This document shows positions 16,973 to 28,677 of a stretch of 64,000 nucleotides of DNA, in pieces; position 1 is the first letter of the stretch; each line of letters begins with the position of its first letter. Source of the stretch: Primorskyibacter sedentarius (GTDB lineage Bacteria > Pseudomonadota > Alphaproteobacteria > Rhodobacterales > Rhodobacteraceae). The translations under genes were made by a program, and so were the position numbers. The notes under the pieces were generated by a model. The model was not told the origin of the DNA. It was given only the letters and a program-made list of their open reading frames with translations, and searched no databases. The DNA is taken from NCBI RefSeq assembly GCF_004342065.1, contig NZ_SLZU01000010.1, forward strand, positions 1 to 64,000, given 5' to 3'.

Positions 16973-17971
16973 CTAACCCTGAGTGTCGCCCTCATAGGCC
17001 CTGATGATCGCCGCGACCAGCGGGTGGCGCACAACATCCGCAGACGTGAAGTAGTTGAACCCGATCTTGGGGATCGTCGTCAGCAGCCGTTCGGCATCTG
17101 CCAGACCGGATGGCATGCCGCGCGGCAGGTCAACCTGCGTGCGGTCGCCGGTGATCACCATGCGGCTGCCCTCGCCCAGACGGGTCAGGAACATCTTCAT
17201 CTGCATGGTCGTGGCATTCTGCGCCTCGTCCAGCACCACGAAGGCATTCGACAGCGTCCGCCCGCGCATGAAGGCCAGCGGCGCGATTTCGACGGTCTTT
17301 TCCTCCATCATCTTCGCCAGCTGCTTGCCGGGAAGAAAATCGTTCAGCGCGTCGTAAAGCGGCTGCATGTAGGGATCGACCTTGTCCTTCATGTCGCCGG
17401 GCAGATAGCCCAGCTTCTCGCCCGCCTCCACCGCGGGGCGCGACAGGATGATGCGATCAACCTCGCCCGAGATGAACATGTTCACCCCCACGGCCACGGC
17501 AAGATAGGTCTTGCCGGTGCCCGCGGGCCCGATGCCAAAGGCAAGCTCGTTGGCAAAGAGCGAGCGCACATAAGCCTTCTGCGCGTCCGTGCGCGGCTCG
17601 ACCAGCTTCTTGCGGGTCTTGATCTCGACCTTGCCGCCCGAGAACATCTCCATCTGCGCGTCTGCATCCGGGGTGGTTTCGTCCGGGGCGCCCATGCGGA
17701 ATTCGCGGTCGATATCGCCGGGATCGACAGAGCGCCCGGCCTCCAGCCGCTGATAAAGCGCATGCAGCACTTCGCGCGCCTCGACCTGGGCATCCCCGTC
17801 GCCAAGAATGGCCAACTGGTTGCCCCGGCGCAGAATCTGGACATTCAACCGTTTTTCGATGTCTGCAAGGTTGCGGTCGTATTCACCGCAAAGGTCGATC
17901 AGTAACCGATTGTCGGGAAATTCAACGAGGACTTCCGTCAATGTGCCTGTATCCACGCACTTCTCCTGCAC
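16973..17971 (-). CDS. phoH: PhoH-family ATPase
   Basis: 332 residues. A KH-like N-terminal part (~1-85) precedes the helicase-like P-loop ATPase domain with Walker A GPAGTGKT (148-155) and the Walker B region NAFVVLDEAQN, then the ITGDRTQVDLPRG motif. Its exact role is unclear; its constant neighbour YbeY suggests RNA metabolism. The upstream spacer (17972-18146) separates it from the outer-membrane protein gene and probably holds its own promoter. Confidence 0.95.
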   Translation of the reverse strand: MQEKCVDTGTLTEVLVEFPDNRLLIDLCGEYDRNLADIEKRLNVQILRRGNQLAILGDGDAQVEAREVLHALYQRLEAGRSVDPGDIDREFRMGAPDETTPDADAQMEMFSGGKVEIKTRKKLVEPRTDAQKAYVRSLFANELAFGIGPAGTGKTYLAVAVGVNMFISGEVDRIILSRPAVEAGEKLGYLPGDMKDKVDPYMQPLYDALNDFLPGKQLAKMMEEKTVEIAPLAFMRGRTLSNAFVVLDEAQNATTMQMKMFLTRLGEGSRMVITGDRTQVDLPRGMPSGLADAERLLTTIPKIGFNYFTSADVVRHPLVAAIIRAYEGDTQG

Positions 17972-18146
17972 TGCGAGTCACCTTGATGGTGCCAACACCT
18001 TGTGCTCTGTGCAAGTCAAACACGCAAAATGTGATGTTTTTGACAGGAATATGACGCGCATTTGGGCGAGGACCTGCGCAGCACCCGCGCGGGCGTGCTG
18101 CAAACCGCCGACAGGGCAGGCCCCGTCGGCAGCGATGCGTCAGCGA

Positions 18147-18878
18147 TCAGAAGCTGTAATTCAGGCCGATGCTGAAATTCTGGAATTTCGGGGTCGCCGA
18201 TGTGACTGCACCGGCGCTGTCGGTCAGCTTGGTGCTGCCGAATTCCATGAACTCCCACTCTGCTGTCACCGAAAGCGGGTCGGACAGCTTGTGTTCCACG
18301 CCGAGGCCGACGATGTAGCCGCCCAGATCGGTGTTGGTATCAAGATCGATCACTTCAGCCCCGGTGGCCCCGGCGACTTCGTAGTCGAACTCTGCCCGCG
18401 CATAGCCGAGAATGCCGTAGAAGAGCGTTTCGCGCGACGGGGTTGTGCCGCCGACCTTGAAGCGCATGCCCCAAAGATTGTCGAGCTTGCTGGACGCCTC
18501 GTAGCCGTTCTTGTCGAAGGAATCTTCAAGATTGCCGCGCTCGTAGCTCAGCTCTCCCCCGAAGACGACAGAGGTGTTGCGATAGGCCTTTTCACGGCGC
18601 CAGCCCATGCGCAGGCCGTAAAGCCCGCCATCCATTGCCAGCGTGCCCGGCGACGCAATCAACAGACCCGCCGCAGACCGGTGCCCGACCTCGTCATCGC
18701 CCGCGAACCCGAACCCAAGCCGCGCGCCCGCATAGTAACCTTCCCAGCCGGAGCTGGAGACCATTGGCTGCGGATCAACTTGCGGGGTATCCAGGCTGCC
18801 AGCGTTGGCCGCGCCTGCAAAACCCACCAGCATGAAAAGCGCTGCGCCGGCCTGTTTAATTTTGAAATCCACTGACAT
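18147..18878 (-). CDS. Outer-membrane beta-barrel protein
   Basis: 243 residues from the ATG at 18878, chosen for the GGGAG 7 nt upstream. A Sec signal peptide (~1-27) ends near ANA-GSLD. The body alternates polar and hydrophobic residues as in a small 8-stranded barrel (WEGYYAGARLGFGFAG is the usual opening strand), and it ends FSIGLNYSF, with the C-terminal Phe recognised by the BAM complex. It resembles Omp25/Omp31-type surface proteins. It sits between miaB and phoH. Confidence 0.9.
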   Translation of the reverse strand: MSVDFKIKQAGAALFMLVGFAGAANAGSLDTPQVDPQPMVSSSGWEGYYAGARLGFGFAGDDEVGHRSAAGLLIASPGTLAMDGGLYGLRMGWRREKAYRNTSVVFGGELSYERGNLEDSFDKNGYEASSKLDNLWGMRFKVGGTTPSRETLFYGILGYARAEFDYEVAGATGAEVIDLDTNTDLGGYIVGLGVEHKLSDPLSVTAEWEFMEFGSTKLTDSAGAVTSATPKFQNFSIGLNYSF

Positions 18879-19015
18879 CTGAAAACTCCCGGTCAATACC
18901 CACCACGGATCTTGGAATAGGTCAATTCCTGACCCAAAGTGAAGTATGGCCGCGCGAAAGCCACGATTTCTGTCGGGACGGGCGCGGAACTGTTTTCAGA
19001 CGTTGCGTCGCTGCA

Positions 19016-20326
19016 TCAGTTTCCCACAAGCTCGCCCGCCAGCGAGTTCGTAACCGACGCGGTAATGCGCACCCGGCGCATTTCGCCCACCGCCGCATCG
19101 GTGGTGACATGGACAGAGTGCAGGTATTCGGATTTGCCGACCATCTGTCCGGGCATCCGGCCGGGTTTCTCGAAAAGCACATTGACCTCGCGGCCGACCA
19201 TCTCGTCCTGCAACTGTCTTTGCTGCTGTGACAGCAACGCCTGAAGCCGCTGAAGGCGGTCGTCCTTTTCGGCCTCGGACACTTGCGGGCGCTCCGCGGC
19301 GGGGGTGCCGGGACGCGTGGAATATTTGAACGAATAGGCAGAGCCGTAGCGCACGGCCCTGATGAGATCGAGCGTGGCCTGAAAATCCTCTTCGGTCTCT
19401 TCCGGGAAGCCCACGATGAAATCGCCCGACAGGTGAATGTCGGGGCGCACGGCACGCAAACGCTCGATCACGCGCAGATAGCTTTCGGCAGTGTGGCTGC
19501 GGTTCATCCGCTTGAGGATCTTGTCGGACCCGGCCTGTACCGGCAGATGCAGGTAGGGCATCAGTTTCGGGCAATCGCCATGCGCATCGATCAGCGCGTC
19601 GTCCATGTCATTGGGATGGCTGGTGGTGAAGCGGATCCGCTCCAGCCCGTCAATGTCGTTCAGCGCCCAGATCAGCCCGGCAAGACCGCCATCATGCCCG
19701 TGATAGGCGTTGACGTTCTGGCCCAGCAGGGTGATCTCTCGCACGCCGCGTTCGACCAGATCGCGCGCCTCTGTCAGAACGCGATCCGATGGGCGGCTGA
19801 CCTCTGCCCCGCGCGTATAGGGCACCACGCAAAAGGCGCAGAACTTGTCGCAGCCTTCCTGCACGGTCAGAAAGGCCGTCGGGCCGCGCGCCGCCTTGGG
19901 GCGGGCGATCAGCTTGTCGAACTTGCCTTCCTCGGGGAAATCGGTGTCGAGCGCCTTTTGCCCCTCGCGGGTCTTCGCCTCCATCTCTGGCAGGCGGTGA
20001 TAGCTTTGCGGTCCGACGACAAGATCCACCATCGGCTGGCGGCGCATGATCTCTTCGCCCTCGGCCTGCGCGACACAGCCCGCCACGCCGATCTTCAGAT
20101 CCGGCTTCGCGGCCTTCAGCCCCTTGTAGCGGCCAAGTTCGGAATAGACCTTTTCCGCCGCCTTTTCGCGGATGTGACAGGTGTTGAGCAGGATCATGTC
20201 CGCATCATCAGCCGTCTGGGTCTGCACATAGCCCTGCCCGCCCATGGCCTCTGCCATGCGCTCGCTGTCATAGACATTCATTTGGCAGCCATAGGTCTTG
20301 ATGAACAGTTTCTTGGGCGCGGTCAT
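19016..20326 (-). CDS. miaB: tRNA-i6A37 methylthiotransferase MiaB
   Basis: 436 residues. The N-terminal UPF0004 domain carries Cys14, Cys50 and Cys84 for the auxiliary cluster. The radical-SAM motif [10 protein letters not shown] gives Cys159, Cys163 and Cys166, and a TRAM domain covers ~375-436. It converts i6A37 to ms2i6A37 in tRNAs reading UNN codons. It heads the leftward series that leads, after the outer-membrane protein gene, into phoH-ybeY-corC-lnt. Confidence 0.97.
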   Translation of the reverse strand: MTAPKKLFIKTYGCQMNVYDSERMAEAMGGQGYVQTQTADDADMILLNTCHIREKAAEKVYSELGRYKGLKAAKPDLKIGVAGCVAQAEGEEIMRRQPMVDLVVGPQSYHRLPEMEAKTREGQKALDTDFPEEGKFDKLIARPKAARGPTAFLTVQEGCDKFCAFCVVPYTRGAEVSRPSDRVLTEARDLVERGVREITLLGQNVNAYHGHDGGLAGLIWALNDIDGLERIRFTTSHPNDMDDALIDAHGDCPKLMPYLHLPVQAGSDKILKRMNRSHTAESYLRVIERLRAVRPDIHLSGDFIVGFPEETEEDFQATLDLIRAVRYGSAYSFKYSTRPGTPAAERPQVSEAEKDDRLQRLQALLSQQQRQLQDEMVGREVNVLFEKPGRMPGQMVGKSEYLHSVHVTTDAAVGEMRRVRITASVTNSLAGELVGN

Positions 20327-20439
20327 GGCACACTCCTCACGAGTCTCAGTGCGGGGGCATAGCGCAGAACGGCCCCGGGTTGCAATGGACCTGAAATTCG
20401 CGGAGTCTGCGGCAAAACAAGGTGACGGCAGGAAAAGAG

Positions 20440-21306
20440 ATGACCCATCCCGCGCTTGGCGATTTTCTGAGGCAGAACAAGGCGGCCCTGTCCAAGGGGC
20501 CGGTTGCGCTGATCTTTGTCGAGGATGACGTGGAGATCGAGAGCAGCCTGCGCCACCATCTGTCGATGGGCTTTGCCGCGGTCGTGGCGTTCATGCGCGA
20601 CGGGACGGTCCTGCCCAGCGATCTTGGCGACAAGGTCTTCCGGGTCAGCTATGACATGACCGCCGACAATGCCCTGACCGACGCGGTGAATGCCGTGATC
20701 GCGGCCGTTCCGGGCACGTGGATCTATTACTGCTACAACGCGGAATACCTGTTCTTTCCCTTCTGCGAGACCCGCACCATTGGCGAAATGCTGGCCTTTC
20801 ACACCGAGGAACGGCGCGACGCGATGCTGTGCTATGTCGTTGACCTATATGCCGGGGATCTGGACCGCTGCCCGAACGCGATTTCGCTGGAGGATGCCTG
20901 GCTGGACAAGTCAGGCTATTACGCGCTGGCCCGCCGCGACGCACCGGAGGCCGACTCCAAGCAACGCCAGCTGGATTTCTTTGGCGGTCTGCGCTGGCGA
21001 TACGAGGAACACGTCCCCGTTGACCGCCGCCGGATCGACCGGATCGCGATCTTTCGCGCCAAGCCGGGCCTGAAACTGCGCGAGGATCACACGTTCAGCA
21101 TTGAGGAATACAACACCTATTCCTGCCCCTGGCACCACAACCTGACCTCGGCGGTTGCCAGTTTTCGCACCGCGAAGGCGCTCAAGCGCAATCCCGGCTC
21201 CACCTATGACATTCCCAGTTTCCGCTGGCACAACTCCACCCCGTTCGAGTGGCATTCGCGGCAATTGCTGGACCTGGGGCTTATGGAACCCGGACAGTGG
21301 TTCTGA
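20440..21306 (+). CDS. Uncharacterised protein, possibly glycosyltransferase-like
   Basis: 288 residues; the ATG at 20440 has AGGAAAAGAG just upstream, and six codons of frame precede it. No signal peptide or membrane helix is visible. The N-terminal half ([23 protein letters not shown]) has the strand-helix-strand look of a GT-A type nucleotide-sugar fold, and the C-terminal half is rich in aromatic residues and ends EPGQWF. I recognise no diagnostic catalytic motif. It stands alone between divergent miaB and convergent fabI. Confidence 0.7.
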   Translation: MTHPALGDFLRQNKAALSKGPVALIFVEDDVEIESSLRHHLSMGFAAVVAFMRDGTVLPSDLGDKVFRVSYDMTADNALTDAVNAVIAAVPGTWIYYCYNAEYLFFPFCETRTIGEMLAFHTEERRDAMLCYVVDLYAGDLDRCPNAISLEDAWLDKSGYYALARRDAPEADSKQRQLDFFGGLRWRYEEHVPVDRRRIDRIAIFRAKPGLKLREDHTFSIEEYNTYSCPWHHNLTSAVASFRTAKALKRNPGSTYDIPSFRWHNSTPFEWHSRQLLDLGLMEPGQWF

Positions 21307-21356
21307 GACCGTCACGCCCCGCCTGAGCCGGGGCGTGAGGCGCGTCAGAGGTAACG

Positions 21357-22148
21357 TCAGAGGTTTTCGTATTGCGGCATGCCCAGCACGTGGAAGCCGC
21401 CATCGACATGGATAACCTCGCCCGTGGTGCACGCACCCGCATCAGAGGCCAGCCAGACCGCCGTGCCGCCCACTGCCTCCAGCGTTGCATTGGCGCGCAG
21501 GGGGGCGTTCATGTCGGTATGTTTGTAGGTCTTGCGCGCCCCACCGATGGCAGCGCCTGCCAGCGTCTTCATCGGGCCCGGAGAGATCGCGTTGACCCGG
21601 ATGCCTTCCGGCCCCAGATCATTGGCCAGATAGCGCGTCGCGGATTCCAGCGCCGCCTTGGCCACGCCCATCACGTTGTAATTGGGCACAACCTTGTTGG
21701 ACCCCTGATAAGTCAGTGTCAGCAGCGTGCCGCCATTATCCTTCATCAGCGGATGGGCGCGACGGGCGCATTCGATGAAGGAATAGCACGAGATATCCAT
21801 GGAATGCTTGAAGTTCGCCCGGCTGGTATTCAGGATCCGCCCCGTCAGCTCCGACTTGTCGGAATAGGCGATGGCATGGACCAGAAAATCGATCGTCGGC
21901 CAGCGCGCGGCCAGTTTGTCGAACGCCACATCCAGCGAGGCATCGTCGGTCACATCGACATCGACCAGAAAGTCGGACCCGACACTGGCGGCCAGCGGCT
22001 CCACCCGTTTGCCGAAAGCGTCGCCCTGATAGGTGAAGGCAAGCTCTGCGCCCGCCTCGGCCAGCGCACGGGCGATGCCCCAGGCAATCGAGCGTTCGTT
22101 GGCGACGCCCATGACAAGCCCGCGCTTGCCCTTCATCTGATCCGACAT
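21357..22148 (-). CDS. fabI: Enoyl-[acyl-carrier-protein] reductase (NADH)
   Basis: 263 residues, an SDR fold of FabI type. The cofactor loop is GVANERSIAWGIA (~14-26). The active-site Tyr and Lys are in PNYNVMGVAKAALES (~155-169), then NAISPGPMKTLA. It performs the last reduction of fatty-acid elongation. It lies 7 bp downstream of fabB, so fabA-fabB-fabI form one operon. The SDR-type target makes the strain potentially sensitive to FabI inhibitors. Confidence 0.96.
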   Translation of the reverse strand: MSDQMKGKRGLVMGVANERSIAWGIARALAEAGAELAFTYQGDAFGKRVEPLAASVGSDFLVDVDVTDDASLDVAFDKLAARWPTIDFLVHAIAYSDKSELTGRILNTSRANFKHSMDISCYSFIECARRAHPLMKDNGGTLLTLTYQGSNKVVPNYNVMGVAKAALESATRYLANDLGPEGIRVNAISPGPMKTLAGAAIGGARKTYKHTDMNAPLRANATLEAVGGTAVWLASDAGACTTGEVIHVDGGFHVLGMPQYENL

Positions 22149-22155
22149 GTTCTGA

Positions 22156-23385
<1,230 letters not shown>

Positions 23386-23412
23386 GGCGTTCTCCTTAGT
23401 CTGGAAGTGGGG

Positions 23413-23922
23413 TCAGTTTTCCGAAAGGGCGACCTTCATATCCTTGACCTGGTAAATCACCTCACCATCGGCCTCTACCCGGCCGTCCGCAACCCCCATC
23501 GTCAACCGGCGGGTCTGAATCGCCTTGGTGAAATCAACGTAGTAGGTCAGCATCTTGCGGTCGGGGCGTACCATGCCGGTCAGCTTGACCTCGCCCACAC
23601 CCAGCGCGTAGCCGCGCCCCTGCCAGCCGCGCCAGCCAAGGTTGAAACCGGTCAGCTGCCACAGCCCGTCCAGCCCCAGACAGCCCGGCATGATCGGGTT
23701 GCCGGGAAAGTGGCAGTCAAAGAACCAGAGGTCGGGTTTGATGTCGAATTCGGCCACGACATGGCCCTTGCCATGTTCGCCGCCATCGCCCGAAATATCG
23801 GTGATCCGGTCCATCATCAGCATCGGTGGTTCGGGCAGCTGCGCATTTCCGGGGCCAAACAGCTCTCCTCTTGCGCATTTCAAAAGATCGTCCCGGTCGA
23901 AACTGCTTGGATACAAGGCCAT
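23413..23922 (-). CDS. fabA: 3-hydroxydecanoyl-ACP dehydratase/isomerase
   Basis: 169 residues of hotdog fold. The active-site His71 is in [20 protein letters not shown], with Asp85 on the following helix. It dehydrates 3-hydroxydecanoyl-ACP and isomerises the trans-2 product to cis-3, the committed step of anaerobic unsaturated fatty-acid synthesis. It is the first gene of the operon and diverges from irr across 194 bp. Confidence 0.96.
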   Translation of the reverse strand: MALYPSSFDRDDLLKCARGELFGPGNAQLPEPPMLMMDRITDISGDGGEHGKGHVVAEFDIKPDLWFFDCHFPGNPIMPGCLGLDGLWQLTGFNLGWRGWQGRGYALGVGEVKLTGMVRPDRKMLTYYVDFTKAIQTRRLTMGVADGRVEADGEVIYQVKDMKVALSEN

Positions 23923-24058
23923 ACGAGGGCGTGCCCTTCCATAATTTTTTCACGTCAAACCCCTCTATCACCGTGGCCTGCGGCCATGCAAGCCCGGCCT
24001 GTCCGACCCGCATGCGGCCCGGTTGCCGTGCCCCGTCCGGTTGCTGCGGCAAATTTGG

Positions 24059-24088
24059 TTGAACTGACACGGGTCAGACGCATATATT
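24059..24088 (+). promoter_or_regulatory. Probable irr promoter with internal dyad
   Basis: TTGAAC (24059-24064) and TATATT (24083-24088) are separated by 18 bp and lie 29 bp before the irr start. The spacer holds the inverted repeat CTGAC-acgg-GTCAG (24064-24077), placed where a repressor would block RNA polymerase. Which regulator binds is unknown. Confidence 0.55.
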
Positions 24089-24116
24089 AGATGCAATGAA
24101 AGGGGGCTGTGACCTC

Positions 24117-24536
24117 ATGGAGCAACAGGCATTGCAACGCGGATCAGTTTGGCTGGATGGTGCGGGATTGCGTCCCACACGCCAGAGGCTGACGCTCGCC
24201 GCCCTTCTGGTGGGTGACGGCAAGAACCGGCATGTCACCGCAGAAAGCCTGTTCGCCAAGGTCAAGCAGCAGGGCGAAAGCGTTTCGCTGGCCACCGTGT
24301 ACAACACCCTGCGCGCGTTTTGCGATGTTGGCCTTTTGCAGGAGGTGACGGTGGATGGCACGCGCAGCTATTTCGACACCAACACCCACGACCACCCGCA
24401 TTTCTACTGGGAAAATGACGGCTCGCTGACGGATGCACCGGCGAATGAGCTGCAGATCGTGCAATTGCCAGAGGCGCCCGAGGGCACAGAGATCGCCAGC
24501 GTCGAGGTTGTGATCCGCCTGCGCCCCAAGACCTGA
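24117..24536 (+). CDS. irr: Irr-type iron response regulator (Fur family)
   Basis: 139 residues from the ATG at 24117, chosen because AGGGGG lies 10 nt upstream; an earlier in-frame ATG (24096) is less likely. A winged-helix domain with SLATVYNTLRAFCDVGL is followed by the heme/metal-binding HDHPHFY (His91, 93, 95) characteristic of Irr. In Alphaproteobacteria Irr represses iron-using functions under iron limitation and is destabilised or inactivated by heme. It diverges from the fabA operon. Confidence 0.92.
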   Translation: MEQQALQRGSVWLDGAGLRPTRQRLTLAALLVGDGKNRHVTAESLFAKVKQQGESVSLATVYNTLRAFCDVGLLQEVTVDGTRSYFDTNTHDHPHFYWENDGSLTDAPANELQIVQLPEAPEGTEIASVEVVIRLRPKT

Positions 24537-24735
24537 CCCCCGCGCTTACCCGTCCCCGCACAGCCTGCAACCAACCGGCCCTTTAGCGGCCCGGGGGCTT
24601 CCGGTGTTGTGACGCATCAGCTGCATCGGCGTGCCGCGCGGGCGGGATCAGCGCCCCCGCCCTGACGGCGTCTTGTCGAACAACCGCGCAGACAGACCCC
24701 GGCAAGACTGGCGCCGCTGGGATAAATCGCCGGAA

Positions 24736-25146
24736 TTACCGCTGTGCCTGAATGCTCTCAAGATATTCGACAAGCGCCACCAGCTTGCGCGGTGTCGGTG
24801 TCATCTTGCCATCGCCGGAATCGAACGGGATCTCATCGCCTTCCAGCAGCGCGCCGAATTCCGGCATGTTGGGCATGTCGAGACGGGTATAGCCGTCGAT
24901 GGTGGACAGCACCTTGGCACGCGGGAAGCTGCCGCCATTGCGCACCTCGATCAGCGTCAGATCTTTCGGCGCCTTGGTCATTGCCCGCGCCATCGGCCCG
25001 TTGCCGCGCCCGTCATTGCCGTGACATACGGCGCAATTTTCCACGAAAAGCGCGCGCCCGTCGCTTGCGACCGGCATTTCAGCCGTCATGCAACCTGCCA
25101 CCCCGAGTGCCGCGATGAACCCTGCAACAATTGCCCGTCCGGCCAT
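24736..25146 (-). CDS. Lipid-anchored mono-heme cytochrome c
   Basis: 136 residues; the ATG at 25146 has GGGAG at 7 nt, a better fit than the ATG two codons earlier. A lipobox-like GVAGC places the lipidated Cys at 19. One heme c motif CAVCHG (Cys38, Cys41, His42) and a later Met-rich LDMPNMP that can supply the axial Met define a small class I cytochrome. It is probably a periplasm-facing electron carrier. It is transcribed away from irr's 3' end and has no obvious partner enzyme next to it. Confidence 0.88.
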   Translation of the reverse strand: MAGRAIVAGFIAALGVAGCMTAEMPVASDGRALFVENCAVCHGNDGRGNGPMARAMTKAPKDLTLIEVRNGGSFPRAKVLSTIDGYTRLDMPNMPEFGALLEGDEIPFDSGDGKMTPTPRKLVALVEYLESIQAQR

Positions 25147-25284
25147 GATCATACTCCCTCACCTGATTAATCCATGTGTCGCCTGTGGCGCGCGACTGTT
25201 CAAGCCCGATATTGCAGACAGGCCCCTGCGCGGCCCCCTCATGCCCTGCCCGCCCCCGCCGGAGCTGCACCTGACAGACAGGGC

Positions 25285-25983
25285 TCAGCCCGCCACCAAT
25301 CGGCCATTATCCAGCCGGACGGTGCGGTCCATGCGCGCGGCAAGTTCCGGGTTATGCGTGGCGATGACCGCCGCAAGCCCGGTATCGCGGACCAGTTCCA
25401 TCAGGGCCGCAAAGACCTGATCCGAGGTCGCGGGGTCCAGATTGCCCGTGGGTTCATCCGCCAGCAGCAGCTTGGGTGCGTTGGCCAGCGCCCGGCAAAA
25501 GGCGACACGCTGTTGCTCGCCCCCCGACAGGGCCGCAGGGCGGTGACTTGCGCGCGGCGCGATGCCGACGCGGGTCAGCAGGTCCTCTGCCCGTGCTTGG
25601 GCGTCGCGGCGGGGCACCCCGTTGGCAAGCTGCGGCAGCACGATATTTTCCAGCGCCGAAAATTCCGGAAGGAGGTGGTGGAACTGGTAGATGAAGCCGA
25701 CTTCGGACCGGCGGGTCAGGGTGCGGCGCCGATCGGAACGCGAGCTCATGTCCTCGCCACCGATGCGCACGGTGCCGGCGTCGGGTGTGTCCAGCAGCCC
25801 TGCGATATGCAGCAGCGTCGACTTGCCCGCCCCCGACGGCGCGACAAGGGCGACAACCTCGCCCGCGGCCACGCGCAGGGACACGCCGTCCAGCACGCGA
25901 ACCTCTGACTGTTTGCCCTTATTATAGGTCTTGGCGATGCCGGAAAGCTCCAGCACGGCGTCACGCGGGGTCGTGTCATTCAT
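25285..25983 (-). CDS. lolD: Lipoprotein-releasing ABC transporter ATPase LolD
   Basis: 232 residues. Walker A reads APSGAGKST (48-56), with Ala in place of the usual first Gly. The signature is LSGGEQQR and Walker [13 protein letters not shown]. The MacB/LolD subfamily is clear from [18 protein letters not shown]. It powers extraction of mature lipoproteins from the inner membrane for transfer to LolA. It overlaps the stop of its permease gene by 8 bp. Confidence 0.95.
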   Translation of the reverse strand: MNDTTPRDAVLELSGIAKTYNKGKQSEVRVLDGVSLRVAAGEVVALVAPSGAGKSTLLHIAGLLDTPDAGTVRIGGEDMSSRSDRRRTLTRRSEVGFIYQFHHLLPEFSALENIVLPQLANGVPRRDAQARAEDLLTRVGIAPRASHRPAALSGGEQQRVAFCRALANAPKLLLADEPTGNLDPATSDQVFAALMELVRDTGLAAVIATHNPELAARMDRTVRLDNGRLVAG

Positions 25984-27262
25984 AGCGCAGCGCCTCTACC
26001 GGGTTCATCCGGGCGGCACGGCGCGCGGGAAAAATCGTTACCACGAAGGACAGGCCCAGCGACAAGAGGATGGCCGAGATCACGTCGCCCAGCTCCAGCT
26101 TGGCGGGGACGGAGTACAGCCCGCGGATCGACGGATCCCAGACGCCGCCGCCCGAGACGTAGTTCACGAGCGAGAAAATCTCGTCGATATAGATCGCGAA
26201 GAGGCAGCCCAACGCGACGCCAAGAGCCGTTCCGATCAGCCCGGTGAAGGCACCGCAGATAAAGAAGACCCGCAGGATCGACCCTTCGGTCAGGCCCATC
26301 GTGCGCAGGATGCCGATGTCGCGGCCCTTGTTCTTGACCAGCATGATCAGGCCGGAAACGATGTTCATTGCCGCGATCAGTACAAGGATGGCCATGATGA
26401 CGAACATCACGTTATCCTCGATCTCCAGCGCGCGCAGAAAGCCGCCACTGGAATCGCGCCAGGTCCAGACCTGCCCCCGGTCGCCCGCTGCACGCAGCAG
26501 CGGCAGGGTCATGTCGTCGACGGTTTCGGGATCCTCGACCATCACCTCCAGCTCGTCCGCGACACCTTCGCGGTTGAAATAGATCTGCGCCTCGGCGAAG
26601 GGCATGTAGACGCGGGTACGGTCAATGTCATAGCGCCCGGCGGTGAAGATATAGGTGACCTCATAGGCCTTGACGCGCGGCGAGGTGCCGAACGCGGTCT
26701 TGACGCCATCGGGCGAGATAACGCGCATCCGGTCGCCCACGCTCACGCCCAGCTCTCGGGCCACGCCCGACCCGATGGCGATGCCTTCGTCAAAGCGGGC
26801 AATGTCGCCTTGCGCCTCCTCCGGGTTGGCGATGCGGGGGATGGTTGCAAGGTCTTGGGAAGTGATCCCGTAGACCTCTATCCCGGCATTTCGGCCATTG
26901 GCCGTGGCCATGACCTGCCCTTTGACCAGCGGTGCCACGCGGGTGACACCCGGTACGGCGGCCACACGCCCGGCCATTTCGGCGTAGTCGGGGATCGTCC
27001 GGTCAAGACGCCCATTCGCCTGCGCCTCTGGCATATTGTAGACCGTGACATGCGCGTTCGCGCCAAGGATCGTATCCACGAATTCCGCGCGGAACCCGGA
27101 CCGGACAGCCAGCGTGGCGATCAGGGCAAAGACGGCAAGCGTGATGCCGATCAGGCTGATCCAGGTCATCACGCTGACCCCGCCTTCGGCCCGCCGCGCG
27201 CGCAGGTAGCGCCATGCGATCATCCATTCGAAACCCGCGAAGGGCGGTGGTGGAAGTGTCAC
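25976..27262 (-). CDS. Lipoprotein-releasing ABC transporter permease (LolC/E family)
   Basis: 428 residues from the GTG at 27262, chosen for the GAGGA upstream and for typical LolC/E length. An N-terminal membrane helix after [11 protein letters not shown] (family opening segment), a large periplasmic MacB-like domain (~60-270) and three C-terminal helices are visible; the protein ends [15 protein letters not shown], the family terminus. A single permease gene next to lolD suggests a homodimeric LolCE-type complex. LolC or LolE cannot be assigned from sequence alone. Confidence 0.93.
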   Translation of the reverse strand: MTLPPPPFAGFEWMIAWRYLRARRAEGGVSVMTWISLIGITLAVFALIATLAVRSGFRAEFVDTILGANAHVTVYNMPEAQANGRLDRTIPDYAEMAGRVAAVPGVTRVAPLVKGQVMATANGRNAGIEVYGITSQDLATIPRIANPEEAQGDIARFDEGIAIGSGVARELGVSVGDRMRVISPDGVKTAFGTSPRVKAYEVTYIFTAGRYDIDRTRVYMPFAEAQIYFNREGVADELEVMVEDPETVDDMTLPLLRAAGDRGQVWTWRDSSGGFLRALEIEDNVMFVIMAILVLIAAMNIVSGLIMLVKNKGRDIGILRTMGLTEGSILRVFFICGAFTGLIGTALGVALGCLFAIYIDEIFSLVNYVSGGGVWDPSIRGLYSVPAKLELGDVISAILLSLGLSFVVTIFPARRAARMNPVEALRYE

Positions 27263-27474
27263 TGGCGGGTCCTCGGTTGGGGCGGCTGCGAGTCGCGCGC
27301 GCAACCTGATGCAGCGCGTGCGGCGCGTCAAGGGTGGGGCGGTGTGCTGCAAGCCCGGCCATAAGCGCCATTCTGCCAGTGCCGGCGAAAGGGCGCGCGC
27401 GCGTTAACGGGCCAGCATGGCCGGGCATGACAGGGGGCTTGTCTGACCCCGATCAAGGAGGCATAGAAGCGGCC

Positions 27475-28581
27475 ATGACTGGACCACGCTATCCCGCCCT
27501 CATCGCCGATCTGCCCTCCTCCGTGCCCTTTGTCGGCCCCGAAACCCAGGAGCGCGAGCGCGGTGCGCCGTTCCTTGCCCGTCTGGGCGCGAATGAGAGC
27601 GTTTTCGGGCCATCCCCGAAAGCGGTGGCCGCGATGCAACGAGCAGCTGGCGAGATCTGGAAATACGGCGATTCGACGAGTTTCGATCTGCGCCGCGCGC
27701 TCGCGGCATCCTTGGGCGTGGGCACGCAGAACGTGCTGGTGGGCGAGGGGATCGACGGGCTTCTGGGCTATCTCGTGCGGCTGCTTATCGCGCCGGGGGA
27801 TGCTGTGGTGACGTCGGACGGGGCTTACCCGACCTTCAACTACCATGTTGCGGGCTTTGGCGGGGTGCTGCACAAGCTGCCTTACCGCGACGACCATGAA
27901 GACCCGGCGGTGCTGTTCGCGAAGGCGGCAGAGGTGGATGCCAAGCTGGTCTACCTTGCCAATCCGGACAATCCGATGGGCAGCTGGCATGACGGTGCGG
28001 CGCTGGTCGCCGCGCTGGACGACCTGCCCGAAGGCACCCTGTTGCTGCTGGACGAGGCCTATATCGAATTCGCCCCCGAGGGGACGTCGCCGGTGCTGGA
28101 CATCGAAGACCCCCGCGTCATCCGGATGCGCACCTTTTCCAAGGCGCATGGGATGGCCGGGGCGCGTGTCGGCTATGCCATCGGGGCGGCTGACCTGATC
28201 CGCTCCTTCGACAAGATCCGCAACCATTTCGGCATGAACCGGACCGCACAGATCGGCGCGCTGGCGGCACTCGAGGACGAGGTCTGGCTGGAAACCGTCA
28301 AGGCGGATGTGGCTAAGGCCAAGGATCGCATTGCCCTGATCGCCCGGGATAACGGGCTGACCACCCTGCCCTCTGCCACCAATTTCGTGGCGGTGGATTG
28401 CGGCGCGGACGGGGCGTTTGCGCGCAAGCTGCTGGAGGCTCTGGGCCGCGAAGGTGTGTTCGTGAGGATGCCCTTCGTGGCGCCGCAGGATCGCTGTATC
28501 CGCATCAGCGCGGGCACGCCTGAAGACCTTGATGTGCTTGCGGATGCGCTGCCACGTGCGCTGGCTGCGGCGCGCGGCTAG
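27475..28581 (+). CDS. HisC-like PLP-dependent aminotransferase
   Basis: 368 residues from the ATG at 27475, preceded by AAGGAGG. Fold-type I features are present: GANESVFGPSP, NPDNPMGS, LLDEAYIEF, and the PLP lysine Lys223 in TFSKAHGMAGARVGY. It belongs to the histidinol-phosphate aminotransferase subgroup and could serve histidine synthesis or transaminate aromatic amino acids. No other his gene is nearby. A small conserved membrane-protein gene follows. Confidence 0.9.
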   Translation: MTGPRYPALIADLPSSVPFVGPETQERERGAPFLARLGANESVFGPSPKAVAAMQRAAGEIWKYGDSTSFDLRRALAASLGVGTQNVLVGEGIDGLLGYLVRLLIAPGDAVVTSDGAYPTFNYHVAGFGGVLHKLPYRDDHEDPAVLFAKAAEVDAKLVYLANPDNPMGSWHDGAALVAALDDLPEGTLLLLDEAYIEFAPEGTSPVLDIEDPRVIRMRTFSKAHGMAGARVGYAIGAADLIRSFDKIRNHFGMNRTAQIGALAALEDEVWLETVKADVAKAKDRIALIARDNGLTTLPSATNFVAVDCGADGAFARKLLEALGREGVFVRMPFVAPQDRCIRISAGTPEDLDVLADALPRALAAARG

Positions 28582-28677
28582 GCGCCGGGGGCCCATGGGG
28601 CGCATCCGGCCGTCTTGGCGTTTTTCAAGGCTGCGCTATCTTCTTGCCTGTCTGAAGGTGAAGCAAGGAGACAGGCC

